Part shown: positions 43,137 to 51,141 of the stretch, piece by piece | How positions within the stretch are numbered: the stretch's first letter is position 1 | Layout of the letters: every line of letters begins with the position of its first letter | DNA from: Pseudomonas sp. JUb42 | GTDB lineage: Bacteria > Pseudomonadota > Gammaproteobacteria > Pseudomonadales > Pseudomonadaceae | Reading direction: 5' to 3' | Length of the DNA stretch: 64,000 nt | Assembly (NCBI RefSeq): GCF_024807945.1 | Contig: NZ_JANUFD010000018.1 | Span: forward strand, 124,001-188,000 | Program-made: the position numbers and the translations under genes | Notes under the pieces: generated by a model | Seen by the model: only the letters and a program-made list of their open reading frames with translations | Databases searched by the model: none | Told to the model about the DNA's origin: nothing

Positions 43137-43685
43137 ATGCAGTTCATTTCGTTGCTGGACGCCACACCCGAAATCCAGGCCGAAGTCCGCAACCTGCGCA
43201 ATCAGACCGCCGTGCGCAAGTTCATGTACACCGAGCATGAAATCTCCCTCGACGAACATTGCGCCTGGCTTGAGTCCCTGAAAGACAACCCCCGACAATC
43301 GGTGTTCGTGGTCATGCACGACGACAAGCCCGCCGGTGTGGTTTCACTCAATGCCATCAACGCCCTGCATCACAGCGCCGACTGGGCCTTCTACCTGGAC
43401 AGCGCCCTGCAAGGCAAAGGCATAGGCAGCCAGGTGGAACTGTGGTTGCTCAACCACGCATTCGATATCGTGCGCCTGGAAAAACTCAACTGCGAAGTGC
43501 TGCAAAGCAATATGGCGGTGATCCGCCTGCATGAGAAATTCGGCTTCGTCATCGAAGGCGTGCGCCGCCAGAACGTGATCAAGGACGGTCGGCGCATGGA
43601 CGTGGTTTTGCTGGGGATTACCCGCGAAGAATGGCTGGAGCAGCGACCGAAGATGCAGGCAGTGCTGGACCGGTTGACGCGCTGA
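43137..43685 (+). CDS. GNAT acetyltransferase, PseH-like
   Basis: A 182-residue protein starting MQFISLLDATPEIQAEVRNL. The RNQTAVRKFMYTEHEISLDEH and WAFYLDSALQGKGIGSQVEL, NCEVLQSNMAVIRLHEKFGF and IEGVRRQNVIKDGRRMDVV segments match PseH, which acetylates the 4-amino group of a UDP-sugar in pseudaminic acid synthesis. No other pse or flagellar glycosylation gene is in the window, so a different amino-sugar or amino-acid acceptor is also possible. It is monocistronic and 5 bp from a convergent MFS gene. Confidence 0.72.
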   Translation: MQFISLLDATPEIQAEVRNLRNQTAVRKFMYTEHEISLDEHCAWLESLKDNPRQSVFVVMHDDKPAGVVSLNAINALHHSADWAFYLDSALQGKGIGSQVELWLLNHAFDIVRLEKLNCEVLQSNMAVIRLHEKFGFVIEGVRRQNVIKDGRRMDVVLLGITREEWLEQRPKMQAVLDRLTR

Positions 43686-43690
43686 ACCTG

Positions 43691-44872
43691 CTACGGGAAA
43701 ACCGGCGCTGCCTTGGCGCGAATGCCTGAGGCCAGCAGCAACACAATGGCAGGAACAATCACCACACCGGCGGCAAGCATCGCGTCCTTGAGCCCGCCCG
43801 CATTCAGGCTTGCACCGCCGATAATCACACCCAGGCCAATCGCACTATTGAGCACTGCGGTGTGTACGGCGGTCGCCGGTACGGTCTGTGGCCCGGCGAT
43901 CTTCAACACCCAGGTTTGCAGGCCCGTGAACAACGCTGAAATCGCCACACCCCAGATCACCAGCAGGCTCACCACCGCTGCGATCCCCAGTAACGGACCG
44001 TACAGGCCGAGGATCATCAGGGCTGACGCCAGGGCAATCAGCGCGGTAAAAATGAAAGGTTTTAACCCACGATCGATGAGGACAGCACTTAGCAGGTTGC
44101 CCACAAAACCCGCAGCGCCGAAGGCGAACAACAGCACGGCAATCAGGCTGGCGGTAATGCCGGGTACCTGGGCAATGAAGGGTTCGACAAAGGTATAGGC
44201 GCCGAAATGTGCAGCCGCCGTCAGAGCGGTGACCGCGTAGGTGATCAACAGATCCTTGCGCCGCAGCACTGCGGCAAAACCGCCGCCTGCGGCCGGAGAA
44301 TGGATGTGCATCACCGGCAGCACCATGGCCATGGCCGCAGCGCTGAGTACGCACACCAGCGCCAGGGCTCCGAACGCCGTGCGCCAGCCATCGTGCTGCC
44401 CCAGCAGATTGACTAATGGCACTCCCAGGACCGTCGCGACGGTAATACCGCCCAACACCACTGACGTCGCCAGCCCCACCCGATGGGCCGGGACAATATG
44501 CGCAGCGGTCGCCGCCACCACGGCCCAGAACACCCCATGGGCCACGGCACCGACGGCACGGGCGCCAAGCAGCGTCAAAAACTCCGGAGACAGGGCCGCC
44601 AGAGCGTTGGACAGCGCCAATATCAGCATCAAGGCGATCAGCAGGGCCTTGCGCGACACCCGTTGGTTCAGCCAACTGGATAACAGCCCGCTGGCGGCGC
44701 CGATCCAGGCGTACAGGGTTACTGTCAGGCCAACGGTCGACGGTGGCTGATTCAAGTCAGCCGCTATCTGCGACAGCAGGCCGATAGGGGCAAATTCACA
44801 TGCCACCATCGTGAACGAGGCCACGCACAGCACGCCGATGGCGCAGCCGGTTCGCACATTTGGGTTGCTCAT
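43691..44872 (-). CDS. MFS efflux transporter, DHA1 (AraJ/SotB-like)
   Basis: A 393-residue, 12-helix exporter. Helix 1 carries FTMVACEFAPIGLLSQIAAD, matching the sugar/drug exporter signature EFxPxGLLxxIAxD. The GVFWAVVAATAAHIVPAHRVG segment is also typical of AraJ/SotB proteins. Members export arabinose, IPTG-like sugars, chloramphenicol or purines. The actual substrate cannot be told. It is monocistronic with ATG at 44872 and faces the PseH-like gene. Confidence 0.88.
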   Translation of the reverse strand: MSNPNVRTGCAIGVLCVASFTMVACEFAPIGLLSQIAADLNQPPSTVGLTVTLYAWIGAASGLLSSWLNQRVSRKALLIALMLILALSNALAALSPEFLTLLGARAVGAVAHGVFWAVVAATAAHIVPAHRVGLATSVVLGGITVATVLGVPLVNLLGQHDGWRTAFGALALVCVLSAAAMAMVLPVMHIHSPAAGGGFAAVLRRKDLLITYAVTALTAAAHFGAYTFVEPFIAQVPGITASLIAVLLFAFGAAGFVGNLLSAVLIDRGLKPFIFTALIALASALMILGLYGPLLGIAAVVSLLVIWGVAISALFTGLQTWVLKIAGPQTVPATAVHTAVLNSAIGLGVIIGGASLNAGGLKDAMLAAGVVIVPAIVLLLASGIRAKAAPVFP

Positions 44873-44926
44873 GGATAATTCCCGTCCTTGTCTGCCTGTA
44901 GCGGGATGAGCAACCGAAGGTACTCG

Positions 44927-45679
44927 TCAATCTCCCCCGCCGCCCCCGCAACCACCACCACAGCCCCCGCCGCCGCAGCCGGAACTGCTGTCACCGCCCG
45001 AGCTGTCACCACCGCCGCAGCCCGACGCCGAATCGCTGCCACTGGAATCGCCACCGCCATCGGAGCCCACACCGGAGGCAAAGTCGCCGCCACAGTACAC
45101 CGTCGAGTCAGTGCCCGCGCGCTTGACCGCCGTGCAGTCGACGACATAGTGAAAACCATCACTGATATTGAGCTTGGCATCCAGGGCAAACAGCAGCGGC
45201 AGGCGCAGGGCGTTCTTGGGGAAGATGTTTTCTTCGCGGCAGGCGTACCACCAGCAGCGACGCAATCCGGCATCGGCCTTCGCTGCGGCTTCCTTGCCCA
45301 GGACCGCCGCTGGCGTGTGATGCAGAAGACCGCCAAAGGCTTTCTTGCAGAAAGACTCGTACTCGCGGGTATGCAGGATGAATTCGTGCCACAAGTCATC
45401 TACCACTTGCGACGGCATCGACACGTATTTCTGCCCGCTCTTCAGATAGGCAAGGAAGAACTGACGCATGCCCTGGGCCACCAGTTGGCAGTCCTTGATC
45501 TGCAAATGACCGTGGCGGCGCATCAGCATCTCGAACAGATGCGCGGGCAGGGTGTACTGGCGGATGTAGTGCTCGCGTTTGTAGATCAGCCCGTTCTGAC
45601 GGATTGCCAAGAGGACCCAGACCACAAAGGCCAACAGCAACGCCAGGGGAAACAAGATAAAGAACATTAGGACATCCAT
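44927..45679 (-). CDS. Membrane-anchored glycine-rich protein (GRDP-like) with Cys/Gly-rich tail
   Basis: A 250-residue protein. Residues 1-25 are a membrane anchor (MDVLMFFILFPLALLLAFVV). Residues about 30-130 contain VVDDLWHEFILHTREYESFC, the WHxxIL-T-xY-xxC pattern of the glycine-rich domain protein (GRDP/DUF1399) family. A His/Cys pair and further Cys (RCWWYACRE) follow. From about residue 195 the chain is Ser/Gly-rich and ends in CGGGGCGGGCGGGGGD, which may bind metal. Function is unknown in bacteria. The tail is low-complexity. It is divergent from a REPIN. Confidence 0.72.
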   Translation of the reverse strand: MDVLMFFILFPLALLLAFVVWVLLAIRQNGLIYKREHYIRQYTLPAHLFEMLMRRHGHLQIKDCQLVAQGMRQFFLAYLKSGQKYVSMPSQVVDDLWHEFILHTREYESFCKKAFGGLLHHTPAAVLGKEAAAKADAGLRRCWWYACREENIFPKNALRLPLLFALDAKLNISDGFHYVVDCTAVKRAGTDSTVYCGGDFASGVGSDGGGDSSGSDSASGCGGGDSSGGDSSSGCGGGGCGGGCGGGGGD

Positions 45680-45720
45680 GTGGGCATTTATACGGCGGAC
45701 CTGATTGTGAACAGGATTTA

Positions 45721-45825
45721 TGTGGGAGCGAATTCATTCGCGAAAACGATATTGAAGACGAGACAAACGCGTCGAATGTACTGGTATCTTCGCGAATGAA
45801 TTCGCTCCCATAATTCGCTCGCACA
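45721..45825. repeat. REPIN plus extra half-arm
   Basis: Arms TGTGGGAGCGAATTCATTCG and complement (45721-45810), with a partial right arm TAATTCGCTCGCACA at 45811-45825. Confidence 0.85.
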
Positions 45826-45846
45826 AGTCACCTCTACAATGCGCGT

Positions 45847-46038
45847 TCACAAATCGCTCCACTCCAGATCGAACTGTGCAATGAGACAGTGACCGCTGCG
45901 CTTGGTGCCCGCAAGACCCACCGTGTGACAGCGCGCACAACCTTGACGCGACATGCCAGGTTGCGCCGCCTCAAGGGAGGTTGTACGATGACTGCTGACT
46001 ATCGAGTAACCGCGCTGCCTTACGCGCGACCATTGCAA
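45847..46038 (-). other. Short minus-strand frame with a CxxCH motif (doubtful)
   Basis: A 63-codon frame containing CARCHTVGLAGTK, resembling the heme-binding start of a cytochrome c, but it lacks a downstream Met ligand and has no ribosome site. It may be a gene remnant or chance. The rest of the 45826-46115 gap before the dehydrogenase holds nothing else I can support. Confidence 0.15.
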
Positions 46039-46115
46039 TTCGGCAACCCAGCATGAGCGTCTGTTGCACCGTTGCGTGCAACCGGCCCCACCGTCAAAAA
46101 CAACAGGAGATACCG

Positions 46116-47699
46116 ATGCCTACCGTTCTCGGCCATAACTTCATCGCTGGCGCCCGCAGCGCCCTTGGCGAACCGCAACACAAAAGCCTCGACGCCACCA
46201 CTGGCGAGGCCCTGCCTTACAGCTTCTACCAGGCCACCGACGCAGAAATCGATGCCGCTGCCCTGGCTGCCAAAAGCGCCTTTCCCGAATACCGCCAACT
46301 GAGCCCGGCTCGTCGCGCGGAGTTCCTCGAAGCCATCGCCGACGAACTGGATGCCCTGGGCGACGATTTCGTTGCCGTGGTCTGCCAGGAAACTGCCCTG
46401 CCCGCCGCCCGTATCCAGGGTGAGCGCGGTCGTACCAGCGGCCAGATGCGTCTGTTCGCCAAAGTCCTGCGTCGCGGTGACTACCTCGGTGCGCGCATCG
46501 ACCTGGCCCTGCCGGATCGCAAACCGCTGCCGCGTGTCGACCTGCGTCAATACCGCATCGGCGTAGGCCCGGTTGCCGTGTTCGGCGCCAGCAACTTCCC
46601 GTTGGCCTTCTCCACTGCTGGCGGCGATACCGCTTCGGCACTGGCCGCCGGCTGCCCGGTGGTATTCAAGGCCCACAGCGGCCACATGGCCACTGCTGAC
46701 CTGGTCGGCTGCGCCATCATCCGCGCTGCTGAACGCACCCAGATGCCAAAAGGCGTGTTCAACATGATCTTCGGCAGCGGCGTCGGCGAAGGCCTGGTCA
46801 AGCACCCGGCCATTCAGGCGGTCGGCTTCACCGGCTCCCTGAGCGGCGGCGATGCCCTGTGCAAAATGGCGTCGGAGCGTCCACAGCCGATTCCAGTCTT
46901 TGCCGAAATGTCCAGCATCAACCCGGTAGTCCTGCTGCCGGAAGCCCTGAGCAGCCGTGGCGACACCGTAGCCAAGGACCTGGCTGCTTCCGTGGTCATG
47001 GGCGCCGGCCAGTTCTGCACCAACCCAGGTGTTGTGATCGGCCTGCGCTCCCCGGCTTTCGCCGCGTTCCTCGAGCAGCTCAAAGAGCACATGGGTGGCC
47101 AGGCGCCGCAAACCATGCTCAATGCCGGTGGCCTGCGCAGCTACAGCAAGGGCGTCCAGCATCTGCTGTCGCACCCGGGCATCACCCACCTGGCGGGTAA
47201 ACCGCAGGAAGGCAAACAGGCCCAGGCCCAGCTGTTCAAGGCCGATATCAGCCTGCTGCTCAACGGCGACGAACTGCTGCAGGAAGAAGTCTTCGGCCCG
47301 ACCACGCTGGTCATCGAAGCTGCTGACGATGCCGAGCTGAAACAAGCCCTGCTGGCCCTGCGCGGCCAACTGACGGCCACCCTGATCGGTGAACCGTCCG
47401 ACCTGCAGCAGTACAGCTGGCTGCTGCCACTGCTGGAAGAGAAAGTCGGCCGCATCCTGGTCAACGGCTACCCGACCGGTGTGGAAGTCTGCGAAGCCAT
47501 GGTCCATGGCGGTCCATACCCGGCGACGTCCGACGCACGCGGTACTTCGGTGGGCACCCTGGCTATCGACCGCTTCCTGCGCCCGGTCTGCTACCAGAAC
47601 CAACCGGACAGCCTGCTGCCCGCAGCACTGCAAAACGCCAACCCGCTGGGCCTCAAACGCCTGGTCAATGGCGAGTGGAGCGACCAGCCGATTGCGTAA
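46116..47699 (+). CDS. Alpha-ketoglutarate semialdehyde (2,5-dioxovalerate) dehydrogenase
   Basis: A 527-residue NADP-type aldehyde dehydrogenase starting MPTVLGHNFIAGARSA with CAGGAGA upstream. Active-site residues are Asn160 (FGASNFPLAF), Lys185 (VFKAHSGHMAT), Glu264 (VFAEMSSINPV) and the nucleophile Cys301 (GAGQFCTNPGV). The sequence pattern and length fit the KGSADH family that oxidises 2-oxoglutarate semialdehyde to 2-oxoglutarate in glucarate, galactarate and L-arabinose breakdown. A FadR-type regulator lies downstream in the same direction. It is 39 kb from the glucarate dehydratase. Confidence 0.9.
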   Translation: MPTVLGHNFIAGARSALGEPQHKSLDATTGEALPYSFYQATDAEIDAAALAAKSAFPEYRQLSPARRAEFLEAIADELDALGDDFVAVVCQETALPAARIQGERGRTSGQMRLFAKVLRRGDYLGARIDLALPDRKPLPRVDLRQYRIGVGPVAVFGASNFPLAFSTAGGDTASALAAGCPVVFKAHSGHMATADLVGCAIIRAAERTQMPKGVFNMIFGSGVGEGLVKHPAIQAVGFTGSLSGGDALCKMASERPQPIPVFAEMSSINPVVLLPEALSSRGDTVAKDLAASVVMGAGQFCTNPGVVIGLRSPAFAAFLEQLKEHMGGQAPQTMLNAGGLRSYSKGVQHLLSHPGITHLAGKPQEGKQAQAQLFKADISLLLNGDELLQEEVFGPTTLVIEAADDAELKQALLALRGQLTATLIGEPSDLQQYSWLLPLLEEKVGRILVNGYPTGVEVCEAMVHGGPYPATSDARGTSVGTLAIDRFLRPVCYQNQPDSLLPAALQNANPLGLKRLVNGEWSDQPIA

Positions 47700-47725
47700 G
47701 CACGGTTGATTGTTGCTGCATACGG

Positions 47726-47757
47726 AACGGCGTGACCTTGGGGTCGCGCCGTTTTCC
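47726..47757 (+). terminator. Intrinsic terminator after the semialdehyde dehydrogenase
   Basis: AACGGCGTGACC and GGTCGCGCCGTT form a 12-bp stem with one wobble around TTGG, the right arm running into TTTT. Confidence 0.72.
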
Positions 47758-47787
47758 GTTAAAGCATTGCCGTGGCGAAGAAGTGTC

Positions 47788-47957
47788 TGTGGGAGCGAAT
47801 TCATTCGCGAAGGTGGTGTTTCAGGCGATGAAGAGGCGTCGAATGTACCGGCCTCTTCGCGAATGAATTCGCTCCCACAAGATTTGCACCCTGCCCCGGC
47901 TAGTGTTTGCTGCGTGACAGCGCAGCGTCGTAGACGGGGCGGGATCTCCCACAAAAT
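47788..47957. repeat. REPIN with 78-bp tail, copy 1
   Basis: A REPIN (47788-47879) is followed by a tail (47880-47957) containing TAGTGTTTGCTGCGTGACAG that is repeated, with no indel, at 62901-62978 behind another REPIN. The tail holds a GCTGCG/CGCAGC hairpin and ends in GGGATCTCCCACA. Confidence 0.85.
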
Positions 47958-48007
47958 CTCATTTCGGATCATGAAACTGTGTTGTGTTTGATGAAAGAGG
48001 GAAAACC

Positions 48008-48730
48008 ATGAACGCGATACCCGCAGGCCGCCGTCCTTCCCGCAGCCTGGCGCAGATGCTGGTCGAGGAGCTGACCCGGCTGATCGAGGACGGCGCAATT
48101 GCCGTGGGGGAAAAACTGCCGCCGGAAAAGCTCATCACCGAGGAACACGGTGTCAGCCGTACCGTGGTGCGCGAGGCCATTTCCCAGTTGCAGTGCCTGG
48201 GTCTGGTGGAAACCCGCCATGGCATCGGCACCTTCGTGGTCGGGCAGATCGCCGCGCAGCCGCAACCGCAAACCGATCGCACCCTCGGTGATGTGCTGGC
48301 GGTGATCGAACTGCGCATGGCCGTGGAAGTGGACGCTGCCGGGCTGGCCGCCAGCCGCCGCAATGAGGGGCATCTGGCACGCATGGCCACGGCGCTGGCG
48401 ACGCTCGATAAAGCCGGTGTCAGCCGTGCCGAAGCGGTGGAAGCCGACTATGACTTCCATCAGCAGATCGCCCTGGCCACGGACAATCGCTACTTCGCCG
48501 ATATCAACGAACATCTGGGCACCGAACTGATCCCCCGCACCCGGCTCAATTCCGCTGCGCTGGGCAATACCGAACCCGGCGAATACAACGCGCGCCTGCG
48601 CCATGAACACCTGGCGATCTACCAGACCATCGCCAATAGCGACCCGGCCGGGGCCAAGGCCGCGATGCACACACACTTGAGCAATATTCGCGAGCGCCTG
48701 CGCCAGGCCTATCTGCAGCGTGAAAGCTGA
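48008..48730 (+). CDS. GntR-family regulator, FadR/FCD subfamily
   Basis: A 240-residue protein from MNAIPAGRRPSRS; an upstream in-frame start is possible. The winged helix has KLPPEKLITEEHGVSRTVVR and LGLVETRHGIGTFVV; the FCD domain carries the metal/ligand residues ELRMAVEVD, DYDFHQQIALAT and RHEHLAIYQTI. Closely similar in plan to the regulator at 3306-4019. Downstream of the semialdehyde dehydrogenase and convergent with an MFS gene; it may regulate the dehydrogenase in response to hexarate or pentonate intermediates. Confidence 0.88.
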   Translation: MNAIPAGRRPSRSLAQMLVEELTRLIEDGAIAVGEKLPPEKLITEEHGVSRTVVREAISQLQCLGLVETRHGIGTFVVGQIAAQPQPQTDRTLGDVLAVIELRMAVEVDAAGLAASRRNEGHLARMATALATLDKAGVSRAEAVEADYDFHQQIALATDNRYFADINEHLGTELIPRTRLNSAALGNTEPGEYNARLRHEHLAIYQTIANSDPAGAKAAMHTHLSNIRERLRQAYLQRES

Positions 48731-49981
48731 TTACAGCCGCGTTGTCACCACGCCGCGCCTCAGGGTCTGGCGCTGGATGATCACCACCAGCACGGCAGCA
48801 ATCGCCGTCGTGGCGACCATCACATAGCCGATCGTCTCGAAGCCGAGCAATTTGCCGTCGCTGCCAAAGGCGATCAGGTGCCCGGCCACCAATGAGGCAA
48901 AGCCCCCCGACAGCTGCTGCACCGCCGAGTTGAGGGCATTGAACGAGCCGCGCTGATTGGGCTCCGGCAGCGTGCTGATCAAGGCCTGGAACGGGATGAT
49001 CCGCGAGAAGATGCCGAGGAACAGCAGCACGTTGACCAGGATCAGCCATGGCAGGGAAGTCTCGCGCAAATGGGTGTAGATCAGCACCATGGCGATGGTC
49101 ACCACGCAGCCGACCATGAACACCGGGACCTTGCCCAGGCTGTCCGCCGCCTTGCCCACCAGCGGCCCGACGAAAATCGTGCCCAGGCCGGTGACCAGGT
49201 AGATGGTCGGCAGATGGCTGGCGTCGATCCCCAGGTTATTGATGACGAAGGCGCTGCTGAACGGCATGAGCATGTAGCCACCGGTCGTCAGCAAGGCCAT
49301 GGCGGCGAAGGCCGTCAGGTAACGTACCTCGGTGATGGTATGCAGCATATGCATGAACGGGCTGCGTTCCTGGGGCATCTTCAGGTGTTCGTTGACCGGC
49401 TTGAGGAACAGGATGATCACCAGCCCGCCGATACCGCCAATCACCACCAGAGCGAGGAACGCCGAGTGCCAGCCCCAGTGGTTCGACAGGTATAAGCCAA
49501 AGGGCAGGCCCAGCACCTGGCTGGCGGCAAAGGCGGTCTGGATAAAGCCCATAACCCGCCCGCGCAGTTGCGGGCTGAACAGGTCGGCAGCGATGGCCAG
49601 GACAATCGAGCCGATCACCCCGGCGAAAATCCCGGTGACCATGCGCGCCAGCAACAGCGCCTCGAAACTCCCGGCCAGGCCGCACCACAGCGTGCCGACG
49701 ATAAAGCCACCGTAGAAAAACAGCAGCAGCTTCTTGCGGTCGAAACGGTCGGCGAAGCCGGCGGTCAGCAGCCCGGACAATCCGGCGCTGAAGGCGTAGG
49801 CCGAGACGATCATGCCGAACTGGCTCGGCGAAATATCCAGCGCCGGCATGATCAGCGCGCCCAGGGGCGACATGATCATGAAGTCCAGAATGACCGCGAA
49901 CTGCAGGAAGGCCAGCAGGCCGGTGACGAACTTTTGATAGCGACTGAATTGTGTCGCGGGGATTTCGTTGGGAGCAGTCAT
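48731..49981 (-). CDS. MFS efflux transporter, DHA1 family
   Basis: A 416-residue protein from MTAPNEIPATQFS; the frame open to 50101 has no ribosome site or conserved start. Twelve helices with AGFADRFDRKKLL as loop 2-3 motif and LRGRVMGFIQTAFAASQVLG as helix 5 segment. The opening LLAFLQFAVILDFMIMSPLG is typical of drug/sugar exporters of the DHA1 (YdhP/Bcr-like) family. Its stop is adjacent to the FadR-type regulator stop. Substrate unknown. Confidence 0.85.
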   Translation of the reverse strand: MTAPNEIPATQFSRYQKFVTGLLAFLQFAVILDFMIMSPLGALIMPALDISPSQFGMIVSAYAFSAGLSGLLTAGFADRFDRKKLLLFFYGGFIVGTLWCGLAGSFEALLLARMVTGIFAGVIGSIVLAIAADLFSPQLRGRVMGFIQTAFAASQVLGLPFGLYLSNHWGWHSAFLALVVIGGIGGLVIILFLKPVNEHLKMPQERSPFMHMLHTITEVRYLTAFAAMALLTTGGYMLMPFSSAFVINNLGIDASHLPTIYLVTGLGTIFVGPLVGKAADSLGKVPVFMVGCVVTIAMVLIYTHLRETSLPWLILVNVLLFLGIFSRIIPFQALISTLPEPNQRGSFNALNSAVQQLSGGFASLVAGHLIAFGSDGKLLGFETIGYVMVATTAIAAVLVVIIQRQTLRRGVVTTRL

Positions 49982-50165
49982 CGCAGTCCACTGGAGTTGA
50001 TCATCAAGGCGGGCTGCAATATGCCATAACCCATCACTGCGGTGGGATCCAATCAACCGACCTCGATAAACCTGCCGGTATAACATGCCGTTATAAACCA
50101 AGGTATAGGCCCTGCACCCCCATGTACAAGTGACGCTCCCAAGGCACCGGTTTACTGTTCAGTCA

Positions 50166-50246
50166 CTCCTGTCGAAACAAGTCCGCCGCCCCCCGAGTGA
50201 GGGGTTTGGGACGCCAGACAGGCTCAACACTGTCTGTAATCAGGAG
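50166..50246 (+). promoter_or_regulatory. Leader with possible ribosome-site masking
   Basis: CTCCTG (50166-50171) is complementary to the CAGGAG ribosome site (50241-50246) of the gene at 50254. AGACAG/CTGTCT (50216-50235) forms an additional hairpin. Alternative RNA folds are possible but not demonstrated. Confidence 0.3.
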
Positions 50247-50253
50247 TTCTCAC

Positions 50254-50856
50254 ATGATGCCTTTGACCCGCCGTTTTTCAGAACTGCCACTGGATCTAAC
50301 CCTGCCCGGTCATGTCAGCGACGAGGCCCGGGCCGCCCTGGCGCAACTGCTGACCGAGCAGTTGCACGTCAGCGCCGAACTGCTCGCGGTGATCCAGCAG
50401 GTGCGCTGGAAGTTGCGGGCCATGACCTACAGCGCAGTCAAGGCACTGTTCGAAAACCTTGATCGCAGCGGCCAGGATTTTCTGCGTCTGGTCAGCCAGC
50501 GCCTGTCGCACCTGGACCGCAAGGCGGCCAACTCGGTACTGGTCGCCCATACCTTCGACGACGTCGGCTTCAGTGACTGCTTTGCCGCCCTGCATGAGCG
50601 CAGCCGCAGCCTGAGCCAACTGATCGCCAGAACCCAGCAGCGCTTGGACCAGGCCTTCGATAGCGCCGACTACGCCACGGTCAATCTGCTCAGTGAAATC
50701 GTCTACCGTGCCAGTCAACTGATGGCTCAGGTGGAGGTGAATATACCGGCGGGCAGCCCGAAAGCACGGCGCGCCGCCACCGCTCGTACCCCCATGGGCA
50801 CAGAGGAAATCTGGCCAGTGGGCCCGGCTGTCGAAGCCGGGATGATGTTCATGTAA
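50254..50856 (+). CDS. Hypothetical helical protein
   Basis: A 200-residue protein from ATG 50254 (CAGGAG upstream; the next ATG is also possible). It is almost entirely helical with heptad-like leucines (RAALAQLLTEQLHVSAELLA, SGQDFLRLVSQRLSHLDRKA, LIARTQQRLDQAFDSADYAT). The length and helix plan loosely recall ferritin-like/Dps-type bundles, but ferroxidase residues are not convincing. The C-terminal 30 residues are flexible. Function unknown; it has its own terminator. Confidence 0.6.
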   Translation: MMPLTRRFSELPLDLTLPGHVSDEARAALAQLLTEQLHVSAELLAVIQQVRWKLRAMTYSAVKALFENLDRSGQDFLRLVSQRLSHLDRKAANSVLVAHTFDDVGFSDCFAALHERSRSLSQLIARTQQRLDQAFDSADYATVNLLSEIVYRASQLMAQVEVNIPAGSPKARRAATARTPMGTEEIWPVGPAVEAGMMFM

Positions 50857-50889
50857 GGATCTGCTGCAACCATTGTAAGTCCCTCCCTT

Positions 50890-50914
50890 GGCGCCCTTCG
50901 CGGGCGCCTTTTTT
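50890..50914 (+). terminator. Intrinsic terminator
   Basis: GGCGCCC / GGGCGCC stem around TTCGC followed by TTTTTT, 34 bp after the stop of the helical protein gene. Confidence 0.9.
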
Positions 50915-50951
50915 ATCTCCGCCGTCCGCCCGCAACTCGGCAGGAGCACAT

Positions 50952-51043
50952 TGTGGGAGCGAATTCATTCGCGAAAACGGTATTGCAGGCGATACAAATG
51001 CGTCGAATGTACTGGCCTATTCGCGAATGAATTCGCTCCCACA
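50952..51043. repeat. REPIN, GTGGGAGCGAATTC type
   Basis: Perfect arms TGTGGGAGCGAATTCATTCG and complement, upstream of the DedA-rhodanese gene. Confidence 0.9.
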
Positions 51044-51141
51044 GGATTTGCTCTCCCCCCCCCCACCCCCGCATGGATCATTTCAATATCCGGCACACAC
51101 GGCATAATGCACCACGCCGTCTGTCCGCCCGAGAACCGCCT

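Noticed and set aside
45847..46038. Cytochrome c fragment (CARCH)
   Set aside because: Only the heme-binding pentapeptide is present, without a signal peptide or Met ligand, and no ribosome binding site; chance is likely.
46020..48098. A 692-codon open frame on the minus strand
   Set aside because: It is antisense to the semialdehyde dehydrogenase, which has full catalytic motifs; high G+C third positions keep the opposite frame open. Its own product has no recognisable fold.
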